A stretch of DNA of 64,000 nt, taken from assembly GCF_000340215.1 (NCBI RefSeq), contig NW_006921541.1:3135527-3199526 (forward strand). Direction: 5' to 3'. Positions 52,473-64,000 of this stretch are shown in pieces. Source of the stretch: Pseudocercospora fijiensis CIRAD86 (lineage: Eukaryota; Ascomycota; Dothideomycetes; Mycosphaerellales; Mycosphaerellaceae). Position 1 is the stretch's first letter; the number at the start of each line of letters is the position of its first letter. The notes under the pieces were generated by a model. It ran no database searches and was not told the origin of the DNA. It saw nothing but the letters and a program-made list of their open reading frames with translations. The translations under genes were made by a program, and so were the position numbers.

Positions 52473-54387
52473 CCCTTTGCAGCACGAAGTCGATATCTGG
52501 GACTAATCAGGGCATGTGATAGCGTTGTTGGATGCATGCATATTCCACTGAATCACGAAACCAATTCGAAACGAGGAGCGAACTGAAAATGGTCAAACTG
52601 CTTTCGCCGTACATGTCGCTGCAACCAACCAACCAACGCCTGCCCAACCCGCGCTCAATTCTACCAAAAGCCACATTACACGTACAAACTACGAGATACG
52701 CTTAAGACAGCGCTATGCTAAGTGCTGAGCAGGGCCATCCCATAGTTTGCCCGTCCACCTTCCCTATCTCTCAAGCATCTTCCGCTGCTCATCCATAGTG
52801 ACATCTGCAGCTACATTTGCAGTTCTGATCATACACATCACAATAGCACTGCCGCAAAATCAGTCAACGCAGTCAGAATCCGGATCTATACCTACATATG
52901 ACGAATCACAATTGAACTTTCCAGGGCCACAAGAGCCGACAGAATTGCAGCAATTGGTGATGCAAGTCGTGCTGCCTGGACGACAAATTGCACGAGCCTT
53001 CCTTCAATCATTAGCAAATTATCGGGAATCCAAGCAACGTAATCTCAGCATACCAAGAGGAAGGATCCCGCCGAGCTAAGCTCCGCTTCGTCTCTCGCAA
53101 TCGGTGCCGGGCCAGGTGCCGCGAAGGCGAGGCTGATGAAGAAGAAATTCGTGAGGAACGACGACTTCATGGTTGATGAGATGACAAAACAAGACTACAA
53201 GGCTAAAAGCAAACTCTTATACCTTCGAGGCTGAGCTGCTACCCCGGTACGTCCTCCAACATGATGGTGTTCTCGATGCGGAGAAAAGATCTTGGCCATG
53301 TCGCTAAGCACAGTCACAAGCTCGACTTGTGCTACACAAAACCAGCCACGAAGATACGCGAACGCGATGAGTCGTCGCGTGTGTTAAATATCGCTTCGAC
53401 TCGACGACAACCCAGGCTCCATTCGACAAACGTAGTGCTTCGATCAGCATGTGGCCCATATTACTCCGAAACTAGCCTGACAGCTAACAACGAGGCTGAA
53501 TCTCGCGTGCAACTATCTAGAAGTATGTGATGCTCAATCACAACCCTATGTCCTTACGGCCGTGTCGATAATGCCACCAAAGCCACTGATCATCTAGATT
53601 CGCTTCCGACAATTCTTCAGAGAGCAGGAAACCGGCTTGGTCCGAGAGTATTCATTGCACGAAGGAGCTTCAAATAAAGCTATCTTATCTTTGTTTTCAC
53701 TACCGCTGTAACCGAATTGTACAGGTATATTCAGATTCGACTTACGAACGATAGCATTCCCGCTATGCCTAACCTAAACAGCAACGGCAATCGGTCTATC
53801 CTACGCTAAATCCTCGAACGGAACCTTTTTCTAGCAAAAAAAAAAAGATTTAATAGTATATATAGTCCCTAAATCCGGAAATCATCTATCTATCCACTAG
53901 CTCAAAATGTGCGTAAAGCGGTTTCTTTTCCCCCATATCAATGCATTCTGTGAACTGGAAGAAGCCTAAAATAGTTCAATCCGTTTGAAGGATATTGCGT
54001 TTGATGATGAGTTCAAACTTGATGGAAATGAATAACATCATGGAAGAACGGGACAGAACAGGACAGAACAGGACAGGAGCACACCTCCAGCCTTCAAGAC
54101 TTTTTCTTTTCTTCACATTCAATCTTGGACTAAACCTAAAAACCAAAAAGACACACACACACACACACGTACTGGATATCAACGCCGAAGTTGCCTTGCA
54201 AATCTTTCTTTCATTCTATGCAGAACAGCCGCAAAGGCTTCATTAAGCTTAAAAACACATATCGGCGTGAGGAAAAATCCTCTCTTCCCAATTCCATATG
54301 AACGCTATCACATCACAATAAGCTCGCTTGCTGGCTTTCCAACCTCCGTGCCGTAGAACCGTAGAAACTAGAACCACCTACTCACTC
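52473..54387. other. Intergenic, 3' of the glucanosyltransferase
   Basis: No supported gene. An open + frame at 52747-53079 contains one hydrophobic stretch but has no usable upstream ATG. A (CA)9 run lies at about 54151-54169. Confidence 0.5.
54151..54169. repeat. (AC)n microsatellite
   Basis: Nine AC dinucleotides in a row, in the 3' flank of the glucanosyltransferase gene. Confidence 0.9.
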
Positions 54388-56080
54388 TTACAGCAGGATC
54401 ATGCCCATGCCAGAAAATGCACCGAGAGCGAGCATGAAAATGACGGGAAGCATGCTGGTGGTCGCGCTTGGAGCACCGACGAAAGCACCTGCGGCGCTGG
54501 AAGCAGCAGAGCCGCCGGAGACCTTGGCTTGGTCGTTGGAATTGGCGGTTGGGGAGGAGGTGACAGTTCCGGTGCCGGCGGTTCCGGCTTGAGACATGAG
54601 GGTCTCGCATGTGCCGGAGGCAGTGGTGGCGGACTTGGTGACTGCTGAGCCCTTGAAGTCGCAAGCATCAGCAGCGGAGTTCTGGCTGAGGTAGTACTGG
54701 TTGAAGGCGAAGGCGAGCTGCTCGGTGGAGTTGCACATGCTGTAGGCGCCGTAGCTTCCGGTGGAGGCGTTGGCGGTGATGCCAGCGCAGACGTTGTCGC
54801 CGAGACCGCAGACAGTGCCGAAGAGCTTGCCATAGTTTTTGGGGTCGGTGGAGCCGGCAACGACACAGCCAAGGGAGGAGTACATGCACGAGCAGAGCTG
54901 CTTGTTTGGAGATGGTGGGAGAGGAGTGGCCTTTGCGTTCCAGTCAGATCCCTCGCTTGGGCAGGATGCTGCGGTGTTGGTTGGGCTGTAAGAAGCAGAG
55001 TTGACACCAGTTGGGGAGATCTTGCCGAGCTGGTTCTTGAGGTTGTCGAAATCATCGTTGGTGGTGACGGTATTGCCGGAGACGGTGACAAGACCGTAGT
55101 CGTTGGCCTCCTGGAAGTACATGTAGACAATACCACCAGACCATGTTGGCGTCATCTTGGGGCCGTAGAGAGCCTGAACCTCGGTGAACGTACGTGGCTG
55201 GACCTGGTTGCAACCGTACTCAGCGAAGAAAGCCGGGACAGAGTAGGTGGAGAATTCCTTGGTGCGGACGTCGTAACCAGACTTGGTGTATGAAGAGTCA
55301 CCGCACCACGAGTAGATGTTGTAGCCCCAGAAGTCAATGGCAGAGGCTTGGTCGCCGCAATTGAAGTAGTTGGCCATGTTCTCACGGATATCGGCGTCGT
55401 CGTTGGTGGCGTATCCTACACCGATCGTGCGGTAGCCCTGCGCCTTGATGTACGCCTTGGTGTCACGGACAGCAGCCTTCACGAATGCGCTCGCATCGGT
55501 GTTGTTTGGTGCGTTGGAAACCTCGTTACCGGCGAAGAAACCGAGCACGTTGGTGTACTTGGCCATAGCATCAACGACGGATGTGTAGCGTTCGTAAAGC
55601 GCGTCGTTCCATGCTGGGTCGTCTCGATTGATGGAAGAGCCCTGGACTGGCGCAGACAAATCTGCGATCACGTAGATGCCCGCGGCGGCGAGCGCGCTCA
55701 TGCACTCGTCGTGGTTTGAAGACGGGTTGATGGCGTAGACACGGATGGTGTTGGTGTAAAGCTTCTGGAGGTAGGGGATGTCGCGCTTGCATGCGTCGGC
55801 GTTGGCTAATGGATCGGAGTAAGTCTGACTGTTGTCGCTGGTGGTTGTGCCATTGCCAGTGTAGTCCTGTTGGTAGGCAACGCCTTTCATGAAACTGTAG
55901 CATGCGTCAACACGTGTCCTGCGCGTGTCAAAGTCGCGACTCTTACAATTGAGTGCCATTGTTCTCATAGAAGAACTTGCTGCCCTTGATAACGATGGAG
56001 GGCAGGTCGGCAGCAGCAACTGCGCTGCCCAGAAGGGCAATGGATGCCGCCGCAGCGGACGCGTATCCAAATGCTCTCAT
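54388..56080 (-). CDS. GPI-anchored 1,3-beta-glucanosyltransferase (GH72+)
   Basis: Two exons, complement(join(54388..55894, 55947..56080)), 546 residues. The 52-bp intron (GTAAGA...CTACAG) rejoins NGTQ to [11 protein letters not shown], the conserved GH72 start, so the long frame reading through the intron is not the protein. Residues 1-24 form a signal peptide ([20 protein letters not shown]...). The GH72 domain spans about 25-340, with acid/base E169 in FFAGNEVSN and nucleophile E270 in FFAEYGCN. A Cys-rich X8/CBM43 module follows at about 375-480 ([10 protein letters not shown]...). A Ser/Ala-rich linker and a hydrophobic tail ([21 protein letters not shown]) signal GPI attachment. The enzyme elongates cell-wall beta-1,3-glucan chains (Gas/Gel/Phr family). 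It is divergent from the glucan synthase gene. Confidence 0.95.
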
Positions 56081-59000
56081 TATGGCCAATGTCTTGCTAT
56101 TACAATAGTGTGTAGTCGCGGTAAGCGTGGAGTCGCAAAGTCGTAATGGATTGTGAGGTCGCTTCCCCTGTGACGGAGGGTCGAGGTTTTTTCTCGCAGG
56201 GGTGGGAAGCTGGCAGGTGGAATGTGACGGCCTCGCACAGCGAAGGTCCGTCTGGAGGTGATGTCAAACGACAGTCGTTTGGAGTTGATCAAAGAGTGTG
56301 TTGCAGGGGCGATTGATTGTTCGAAAAGATGGGCTTTGCCGCCAAGGCAGACAAGCACGACAAGCACGGAATGGCTATCGCGACAACGAGTGTTGGGTGG
56401 AGGCAAGACACAGCAAAGAGACGATGATGAGCTTGTTGTTCAGGAGGCACAAGATGCGCCGAAGACTCAGTCTCCCGCCCGCCGCCGCCAATGCTGGCCA
56501 CAGGCTTGCGCGTTCTTCGCTAAGCACCATGCCTCTTTCGTGCCACATCGGCGCTGATCTCCGGCGAGGTCATTGGGTGAAAGGGTGAAACGGCGAAACA
56601 TGGTCTTCCCTGTCACCAAAATCATTACCAGCCTACAGCTTCACAGGGTCTCTGTGGAATGGAGTCGGAGGAAAAGCCTCTCACATCAGCGCTCACCACC
56701 ATCAGAAGCGCCGATGCCAGATTTTGTCAGGGGTGAAGGACGAAACGAAACAGTCTACGCTCCTCACGTGCTTTGGGCAAACACCACCACGAAGATTGCG
56801 CGGCAGTACGGTAGCTAATTACGGATTACGGATCGTGGGAAAACGGCGGTTCCTGGTCTTGGCTCAACATTTTCTCGAACAATGACTGTCGATAGCGTGG
56901 TCTGCATTGTTCGTAATGATTAGGCGCGTCTCATAGACTCATAGAAGGATTGACTCCTTCCCCCAGAAAGTAGAGCGATACTGAATTGACGATACAGCCG
57001 GACCTGGATGTTGGGCTTACCAAAGAATGCGACTGGGGGAATTACCGTCATTGGGTCGTCGGTTGTTCGTATTCTTGGAGCTGGAGTGCCTAACCATTGG
57101 CGTCGAGGATATTCGAGAAGTGCTCGACCGGCTTATCCAGTGCAGATAACATCATCGTCGGCCGAGGTGAAGGAGAAAGGTATAAAAGCACTGCAGCTGT
57201 CGCTGTCGTCTTTCTTATAAGATCAAAATACATATACCATTTCCGATACGAGCGTTGCAATCTAGGAGACCAGGATGATACAGCTGCCGTATACGTCATT
57301 AGAAATCGAAGTGAAAGATCTGTACAAGGGACTGCATTGGTGAGGTAGACGGCAATTGATGTCTTCAATCCACACCCGATCGATCTTTTGATACAAATGT
57401 TGCTTGCGAGTCGGCAGGCAACGGCAACCAGCTCTCCAGTGTGGCAGTGTCAGAGACATGCTTCGCCACATCGTTAAAGGGGCGTGCAGCTATCCTGCTT
57501 CAGAGGCTCAAAAAGCGGAATTGGTGGTGGGGGACGAGTGGCGATGGAAAGACGCATTCGATCTTGTGCGTCAGGACTGCCGCGCTGAGTCGCTGACGCA
57601 GGTACAGCGTTCGCAGGCCCCGCTGATCAACCACTGAAAAGTTTTCCTCTTTTCAGTACAACCCGTTTTCGATGCGTTTGGATGCGGTTTGAAGTGCCAT
57701 GAAGCTGCAGAATGACAAACTTGGCTTTCCTGAAAAGTCTGCATCGTGTTCTCACGGCTGGACTTTGTAGACAAGATGTGCAGGAGCTTCCTGGTACAGA
57801 TGGTGTTCCAACTTCAAGCTGCAGCTACTGTTTCAGAGTTGATGCCGCGCACCAAGCTGACGCGGGTGCGCGGCCGCTGGGCGATGTCGTCCTATTGGAG
57901 GAGGTTGAAAGATGATGAGAGATTAGGAAGCGATAATCAAGCAAGCACGAAGCATGCAAAGCTGACTTGCTAAGCAGCGAAGAGGAGGGGCGCTCGATGG
58001 TCTGACGGGTTGCACACGAGGAATGCGGAGTGGAGTCTCATCATCAGTCGCGCGTGAACACGTTCAAGAAGCAGTTCAGCGTGGCAAATGCTGGTTCCTT
58101 GGCAGTTCTCGAGGTGAAAAATACGCATATGCATACGCAGACGGATTCGCATACGGCGGCGGAGAAGGGAGTGCTGCCGGTATGTACGGGTATGCTGTAG
58201 CTTGCAAAAATAGCAATAAATCGATATTGATGGAGCAGTGCATGATATGAACAGCGTAGCCTCCTTTTGGAGGTGCAGTGCGCAGATTTTGGTTGAAGGC
58301 GCCGCTGATGATGAGGTCGATGCTGGCTGGGAAGTGGAAGGGTTCGCTGTCGCGAGGCGTTGGCTCCGGAGGATGATGAAGCAATGATACAGTATCGAGT
58401 TTAGCCGTGCCCGTGCCGGGGGTTGAGCAGCATGGCCGTTGCGAGAGGCTCGGTGGGCGGATGGTGAGGCATGGTGCATACAAGCGAGCAAAACTCGATA
58501 CCGGCTCTCCTGGCTGCCCCTTTCCCTCCCTCCCTGCTGCCACGTCCGTCCGTCCTTTCCCTCCACTTGTCAGATATCCGCTCCATACCGTGCGAGAGCG
58601 CCGCCGCCTACACTCGTTATCTCACTACATCCTACAGCTTGTGGGTGACTTCAGGGCGGGGAAGCGTTCGCTCTCTGGTAACACTGAGAGTTTTGCATCC
58701 TGGGCCAAGCGCCAATAAGCAGCTCGCAGGCCACAGGAGAGGTCAGCCATTGGCAGCGTCCCACGCGCGTCCGTTCTCACAGCAACAGTCAGCACCACCA
58801 CCAGCGACCTGCACCTTTTCGCTTTTCGCCGCGCGCAAGTCGACCTGCACCTCGCACCTCGCACCTCACGACACCCGCCGCAGCGGTCACCACTGCCCAC
58901 GCCTGCCGTTTCCTTGTTTTGCCCCTGCCCGCGCTGTTGACTGTACAGAGGCGGAGTCTTCGCTCGTTGACCACGCCTTCCTCGCGCCTTCGACATTATC

Positions 59001-59453
59001 GAGCGTGCGTGCGCCTGTTCTTGCTTGGGTCTGCGGCCCGACCATCAACGCTCGCTTCGCTTCGCTTCAGCATCGCAGTCTGCAGCATCCACAATACCGA
59101 GTGAGATCCAGTCGCTCGCCAGCAACCCGTCCGCCACCCAAAGGAACCGTAATTGCATCTCAGCGCGACACACCAGCATCGCATTGCCCATGCTGCACGT
59201 CTGCTGAACGGTACGTCGCCTCCGCCTACGCCAGCCCTCCCTCCCCTCCTCTCCTCCCACCTTCCCAACAACAATTGCATCTCCGCACCCTTCACCACCA
59301 TCGACCTCTCACCACCCCCTTCTCCGCCTGCCCCTGCCTGCCCTGGCTGGCCATCGCTTGTTTGCCGCGCACCTCCGACCTGACCTGCGCGCAAACCTCT
59401 CCAATGCGCACTGCTGACTCCTGCCCGCAGTCTAATATCTAATACCTCCCACC
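56081..59453. promoter_or_regulatory. Divergent region between GH72 and glucan synthase genes
   Basis: 3.4 kb with no convincing gene; open frames here lack family resemblance. The last kilobase is C/T-rich, as in fungal leaders. It probably contains the 5' UTR and promoter of the synthase gene plus the GH72 promoter. Confidence 0.5.
59213..59430 (+). other. Possible 5' UTR intron of the glucan synthase gene
   Basis: GTACGT at 59213 and a pyrimidine-rich TGCCCGCAG ending at 59430 would define a 218-bp intron that ends 23 bp before the ATG. Sequence only; no transcript evidence. Confidence 0.35.
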
Positions 59454-62400
59454 ATGGCCCACCCTCACCAGGGCGGTGGCTATGATGATGCCTACGCCCA
59501 TCAAGGAGCCCACGACGGCTACTATCAAGACGATCAGGCTTACTACGACCAGCACGCCTACGCCCAACAGGCTCAGCACGACGGCTACTACGACGACAAT
59601 GCCTACTACCAGGCCGGCGCTCATGATGGCTACCAACACGATGGCTACTACGATGCCGGACAGCACGGCTATCAGGATGAGTACTACAATGACCAGTACT
59701 ACGATCAAGGCGCTCCCGCTGCGGGCCAGTATCAGCAACAAGCTCGTGGTCAGGGTCAGCGCAGGAGCGGTCGCCGCGGCCACGATTCTGAGGAGGACTC
59801 TGAGACCTTCAGCGATTTCACCATGAGATCCGACATGGCCCGCGCCGCCGAAATGGATTACTATGGACGCGGTGATGAGCGCTACAACTCTTACGGCGAT
59901 GGCACAGGTCGTGGCTACCGACCGCCTTCATCTCAAGTATCTTACGGCGGCAACCGCTCATCAGGGGCGTCAACTCCAGTCTACGGCATGGACTACACGA
60001 GCGCTCTGCCTGCTGGACAGCGGTCTAGGGAGCCATATCCAGCATGGACCTCCGATGCTCAAATTCCCCTCTCCAAAGAGGAAATTGAAGACATCTTCCT
60101 CGACCTCACAGCCAAGTTTGGTTTCCAGCGCGACAGCATGCGAAACATGTTCGACCACCTCATGACCCTCCTCGATTCCCGCGCCTCCCGCATGTCGCCC
60201 AACCAAGCCTTGCTATCACTGCACGCAGACTACATTGGTGGCGAAAACGCCAACTTCAGAAGATGGTACTTTGCAGCACATCTCGATCTCGACGATGCAG
60301 TTGGATTTGCCAACATGAAGCTGGGCAAGGCCAACAGGGCGACCCGAAAGGCTCGCAAGGCCGCAAAGAAGAAGGCAGAGGCCAATCCACAGAACGAGGA
60401 GGCAACACTCGAGAGCTTGGAGGGTGACAACTCTCTCGAAGCTGCGGAATACCGCTGGAAGACACGCATGAACCGCATGTCCCAGCACGACAGAGTCCGT
60501 CAAATCGCTCTGTACCTGCTCTGCTGGGGTGAAGCCAATCAGGTCCGCTACATGCCTGAAGTTTTGGCCTTCATCTTCAAGTGCGCGGATGACTACTACC
60601 ACTCACCTGCCTGCCAAAACCGTGTTGAGCCAGTCGAGGAGTTCACGTATTTGAACAACTGCATCACGCCTCTCTACAACTACTGCCGAGATCAGGGTTA
60701 CGAGATTTTTGAGGGCAAATACGTCCGCAAGGAGCTGGACCACCAGAAAATCATTGGATACGATGATATGAACCAGCTTTTCTGGTACCCAGAAGGGATC
60801 GAAAGACTGCCATTCGAGGATAAGACCCGACTGGTAGATCTGCCACCTGCCGAGCGGTACGAGCGTCTCAAGGACGTCATCTGGAAGAAGGCCTTCTTCA
60901 AGACCTACAAGGAGACCCGATCATGGTTCCACATGTTGACCAACTTCAACCGTATCTGGATCATCCACGTCTGTATCTTCTGGTTCTACACCGCCTTCAA
61001 CTCTCCGACTTTGTACACCAAGAACTACCAGCAGCAGCTTAACAACCAGCCCAAAGGATCAGCTCACTGGTCCGCGGTCGCTCTTGGTGGCACTCTCGGA
61101 TGCCTTATCCAGATCATGGCAACTCTCACCGAATGGCTCTACGTTCCCCGGAGATGGGCTGGTGCTCAGCACTTGACCAAGCGTCTTCTCGTGCTCATCG
61201 TCATGTTCGTCATCAACATTGGTCCCTCGGTCTACATCTTTGGTGTCTCGCAGGACGGCAAGATCGCTCTCATTTTGGGTGTCGTTCAGTTCCTCATCGC
61301 TTTGGCAACCGTATTCTTCTTCGCCATCCAGCCTCTTGGCGGCCTTTTTGGCAGCTACCTCAACGGCAAGCGAAGGCAATACGTTGCCAGCCAAACCTTC
61401 ACGGCCAGCTATCCTCGCCTTACCGGCAACGACATGTGGATGTCCTTTGGTCTCTGGGTCCTGGTCTTCGCCGCGAAGCTTGCTGAATCGTACTTCTTCC
61501 TGACTCTCTCGCTCCGTGATCCTATTCGTATCCTGTCGACGATGAAGATCTCCCACTGCCTGGGTGACAAGATTATTGGAACCATGCTGTGTTACCGGCA
61601 GCCAACCGTCCTGCTCATTCTCATGTACTTCACCGACTTGATCCTGTTCTTCTTGGATACCTACCTATGGTACGTCATCTGGAACTGCGTCTTCTCCGTG
61701 GCACGATCTTTCTACCTTGGTGTGTCTATCTGGACGCCATGGAGAAACATCTTCTCCCGTCTGCCAAAGCGTATCTACTCCAAGATCCTGGCAACCACCG
61801 ACATGGAGATCAAGTACAAGCCCAAAGTCCTCATCTCTCAGATTTGGAATGCTATTGTCATTTCCATGTACCGCGAGCACTTGTTGGCCATTGACCACGT
61901 CCAGAAGCTCCTCTACCACCAGGTGCCATCCGAGCAAGAGGGCAAGCGTACTCTTCGTGCCCCGACCTTCTTCGTGTCGCAGGAAGATCATTCCTTCAAG
62001 ACCGAGTTCTTCCCGGCCATGTCTGAGGCGGAGCGTCGTATCAGCTTCTTCGCCCAGTCGCTTTCGACACCGATCCCGGAGCCTCTGCCAGTCGACAACA
62101 TGCCAACTTTCACCGTCATGATCCCTCACTACAGCGAGAAGATTCTTCTTTCCCTTCGTGAGATCATTCGTGAGGACGAGCCATACTCGCGTGTCACCAT
62201 GTTGGAGTATCTCAAGCAGCTCCACCCACACGAGTGGGACTGCTTCGTCAAGGACACCAAGATCCTGGCTGACGAGACTTCTCAATTCAACGGCGACTAC
62301 GAGAAGAACGAGAAGGACACCCAGAAGTCCAAGATCGACGACCTTCCGTTCTACTGCATTGGTTTCAAGTCCGCTGCTCCTGAGTATACTCTACGCACGC

Positions 62401-64000
62401 GTATCTGGGCTTCTCTCCGCTCGCAGACCCTCTACCGCACTATCTCTGGTTTCATGAACTACAGCCGTGCGATCAAGCTCCTCTACCGTGTCGAGAACCC
62501 AGAGGTCGTCCAGATGTTCGGTGGCAACTCTGACAAGCTTGAGCGTGAGCTCGAACGTATGGCCCGTCGCAAGTTCAAGATCGTCGTCTCCATGCAGCGT
62601 TACGCCAAGTTCTCCAAGGAGGAGCGTGAGAACGCCGAATTCCTTCTCCGCGCCTACCCAGATCTCCAGATCGCCTACCTTGACGAGGAGCCACCACAGG
62701 CTGAGGGCGAGGACCCAAGACTCTTCTCTGCCCTCATCGATGGTCACTCTGAGATTATGGAGAACGGCATGCGTCGACCCAAGTTCCGTGTCATGCTTTC
62801 TGGTAACCCAATTCTGGGTGACGGAAAGTCGGACAACCAGAACCACTGCTTGATCTTCTACCGCGGAGAGTACATTCAGCTCATCGACGCTAACCAGGAC
62901 AACTACCTTGAGGAGTGCTTGAAGATCCGGTCCGTCCTTGCTGAGTTCGAGGAAATGACCACCGACAACGTCTCGCCGTACACTCCTGGTCTGCCACCCG
63001 CCAAGTTCAACCCAGTTGCCATCCTTGGTGCCCGAGAGTACATTTTCTCCGAGAACATTGGTATTCTTGGTGACGTCGCTGCCGGAAAGGAACAGACGTT
63101 CGGTACGCTCTTCGCTCGTACATTGGCTCAAATCGGTGGTAAGCTCCATTACGGTCACCCCGATTTCCTCAACGGTGTCTTCATGACTACTCGCGGTGGT
63201 GTCTCCAAGGCTCAAAAGGGTCTGCACTTGAACGAGGATATCTACGCTGGTATGAACGCCATCCTCCGTGGCGGTCGCATCAAGCACTGCGAGTACTACC
63301 AGTGTGGTAAGGGTCGTGATCTTGGTTTTGGCTCCATTCTGAACTTCACCACGAAGATCGGTACTGGTATGGGCGAACAAATGTTGTCTCGCGAGTACTA
63401 CTACCTCGGCACGCAACTCCCTCTGGACCGCTTCCTCTCGTTCTACTACGCCCACCCAGGTTTCCACATCAACAACTTGTTCGTCATGTTGTCTGTGCAA
63501 CTCTTCATGTGGTGCTTGCTCAACCTCGGTGCTTTGCGACACGAGACCATCAGTTGTCGATACAACCGCGACGTTCCAGAGACCGACCCGCTTTTCCCAA
63601 CTGGATGCGCTAACATCATCCCTATTATGGACTGGGTCCAGCGTTGTATAGTCTCGATCTTCATCGTCTTCTTCATCTCTTTCGTCCCACTGACGATTCA
63701 GGAGTTGACCGAGCGTGGTTTCTGGCGTGCCGCCACTCGTTTGGCCAAGCACTTCTCCTCCCTGTCACCACTCTTCGAGGTGTTCGTCACTCAGATCTAC
63801 GCCTACTCGCTGCAGCAGGATCTGTCTTTCGGAGGCGCTCGCTACATTGGTACCGGACGTGGTTTCGCCACTGCCCGCATGCCATTCGGTGTGCTCTACT
63901 CGCGATTCGCCAGCCCTTCGATCTACTTGGGTGCTCGTCTCCTGATGATGTTGCTCTTCGGCACGCTCACAGTCTGGGGCTACTGGCTTCTGTGGTTCTG
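59454..64000 (+). CDS. FKS1: 1,3-beta-glucan synthase catalytic subunit (3' cut by window)
   Basis: An open frame from ATG at 59454 to the window end gives 1,515 residues of a protein normally about 1,900. It is intron-free so far. The GT48 enzyme polymerises UDP-glucose into beta-1,3-glucan at the plasma membrane. The first 125 residues are Tyr/Gln/Asp/His-rich with repeated HDGYY. The conserved FKS1_dom1 segment (about 200-420) follows. A first group of transmembrane helices runs from about residue 500 to 770 and includes FLTLSLRDP at about 682-690, the position of echinocandin hot spot 1. The large cytosolic glucan synthase domain (about 870-1330) contains RXTG-like and [23 protein letters not shown] motifs. 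The second group of helices starts near 1340, with [12 protein letters not shown] at the hot spot 2 position. It is divergent from the GH72 gene. Confidence 0.97.
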   Translation, partial: MAHPHQGGGYDDAYAHQGAHDGYYQDDQAYYDQHAYAQQAQHDGYYDDNAYYQAGAHDGYQHDGYYDAGQHGYQDEYYNDQYYDQGAPAAGQYQQQARGQGQRRSGRRGHDSEEDSETFSDFTMRSDMARAAEMDYYGRGDERYNSYGDGTGRGYRPPSSQVSYGGNRSSGASTPVYGMDYTSALPAGQRSREPYPAWTSDAQIPLSKEEIEDIFLDLTAKFGFQRDSMRNMFDHLMTLLDSRASRMSPNQALLSLHADYIGGENANFRRWYFAAHLDLDDAVGFANMKLGKANRATRKARKAAKKKAEANPQNEEATLESLEGDNSLEAAEYRWKTRMNRMSQHDRVRQIALYLLCWGEANQVRYMPEVLAFIFKCADDYYHSPACQNRVEPVEEFTYLNNCITPLYNYCRDQGYEIFEGKYVRKELDHQKIIGYDDMNQLFWYPEGIERLPFEDKTRLVDLPPAERYERLKDVIWKKAFFKTYKETRSWFHMLTNFNRIWIIHVCIFWFYTAFNSPTLYTKNYQQQLNNQPKGSAHWSAVALGGTLGCLIQIMATLTEWLYVPRRWAGAQHLTKRLLVLIVMFVINIGPSVYIFGVSQDGKIALILGVVQFLIALATVFFFAIQPLGGLFGSYLNGKRRQYVASQTFTASYPRLTGNDMWMSFGLWVLVFAAKLAESYFFLTLSLRDPIRILSTMKISHCLGDKIIGTMLCYRQPTVLLILMYFTDLILFFLDTYLWYVIWNCVFSVARSFYLGVSIWTPWRNIFSRLPKRIYSKILATTDMEIKYKPKVLISQIWNAIVISMYREHLLAIDHVQKLLYHQVPSEQEGKRTLRAPTFFVSQEDHSFKTEFFPAMSEAERRISFFAQSLSTPIPEPLPVDNMPTFTVMIPHYSEKILLSLREIIREDEPYSRVTMLEYLKQLHPHEWDCFVKDTKILADETSQFNGDYEKNEKDTQKSKIDDLPFYCIGFKSAAPEYTLRTRIWASLRSQTLYRTISGFMNYSRAIKLLYRVENPEVVQMFGGNSDKLERELERMARRKFKIVVSMQRYAKFSKEERENAEFLLRAYPDLQIAYLDEEPPQAEGEDPRLFSALIDGHSEIMENGMRRPKFRVMLSGNPILGDGKSDNQNHCLIFYRGEYIQLIDANQDNYLEECLKIRSVLAEFEEMTTDNVSPYTPGLPPAKFNPVAILGAREYIFSENIGILGDVAAGKEQTFGTLFARTLAQIGGKLHYGHPDFLNGVFMTTRGGVSKAQKGLHLNEDIYAGMNAILRGGRIKHCEYYQCGKGRDLGFGSILNFTTKIGTGMGEQMLSREYYYLGTQLPLDRFLSFYYAHPGFHINNLFVMLSVQLFMWCLLNLGALRHETISCRYNRDVPETDPLFPTGCANIIPIMDWVQRCIVSIFIVFFISFVPLTIQELTERGFWRAATRLAKHFSSLSPLFEVFVTQIYAYSLQQDLSFGGARYIGTGRGFATARMPFGVLYSRFASPSIYLGARLLMMLLFGTLTVWGYWLLWF

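Noticed and set aside
52747..53079. Secreted protein gene with a hydrophobic N-terminus
   Set aside because: The frame begins with TTG and has no ATG before the hydrophobic segment; no clear upstream exon.
55925..56070. Long open frame start of the glucanosyltransferase at 56070
   Set aside because: It reads through the intron 55895-55946 and begins at GTG; the spliced model gives a signal peptide and the conserved [15 protein letters not shown] start.
58471..59442. 323-codon Ser/Pro/Arg-rich + frame upstream of the glucan synthase
   Set aside because: C/T-rich leader translated by chance; several overlapping frames are equally open and none has a domain.
1..64000. CRISPR arrays, bacterial operons, ribosome binding sites, tRNA or rRNA genes
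   Set aside because: The sequence is fungal nuclear DNA; repeats found are transposon or tandem repeats, and I recognised no tRNA or rRNA by eye. A tRNA or covariance-model scan would be the proper test.

Overview
The window is nuclear DNA of a filamentous ascomycete (Pezizomycotina). The evidence is short spliceosomal introns (45-86 bp), a Zn2Cys6 regulator, fungal cell-wall genes (GH72 glucanosyltransferase, FKS-type glucan synthase), half-tRNA-primed Copia and Gypsy retroelements, and a strong CpA-to-TpA repeat-induced point mutation (RIP) signature. A Dothideomycete is my best guess; the species is not identifiable by eye.

Layout. (1) 1 to about 21,175: an uninterrupted block of RIP-mutated mobile DNA. 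An outer element carries relics of a RecQ-like SF2 helicase (+ strand, from the window edge) and of a DUF6589-like protein (- strand). The DUF6589-like frame is split by a 12.2-kb Gypsy LTR retrotransposon (6189-18362) with 279-bp LTRs and a 5-bp target duplication ACCGT. Removing the Gypsy plus one target copy rejoins the DUF6589 frame without a shift. The Gypsy has gag-protease, pol, and an unexplained third frame of 917 codons. A short GC-rich inverted repeat occurs five times, at or near the boundaries of these frames. (2) 21.2-29.6 kb: housekeeping genes, with COX20 and DNA polymerase epsilon POL2 divergent from a 289-bp promoter. (3) 30.8-36.9 kb: accessory oxidative genes, namely a P450, a truncated PaxU/DUF829-like gene, a small C2H2 protein and a Baeyer-Villiger-type monooxygenase. 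No backbone synthase is in view. (4) 37.3-38.6 kb: an AT-rich fold-back (palindromic) element. (5) 39.4-47.7 kb: a kelch protein, a 2EXR/F-box-like protein, a TauD/TfdA dioxygenase and a six-exon Zn2Cys6 regulator. (6) 47.7-54.4 kb: gene-poor, with a 1.67-kb gag-only Copia element (113-bp LTRs, target duplication CCAAC). (7) 54.4-64 kb: a GPI-anchored GH72 1,3-beta-glucanosyltransferase and, divergently, the 1,3-beta-glucan synthase catalytic subunit, cut by the window end.

How it fits together. The cell-wall pair covers synthesis and remodelling of beta-1,3-glucan. COX20 and POL2 are unrelated housekeeping functions sharing a promoter. The oxidoreductases and regulators look like dispensable, possibly secondary-metabolism tailoring functions next to repeat-rich DNA. 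Gene models were spliced by hand from GT-AG (one GC-AG) introns that keep the frame and restore family motifs. Statements about RIP relics come from reading TAG/TAA as mutated Gln/Trp codons and are descriptive only.
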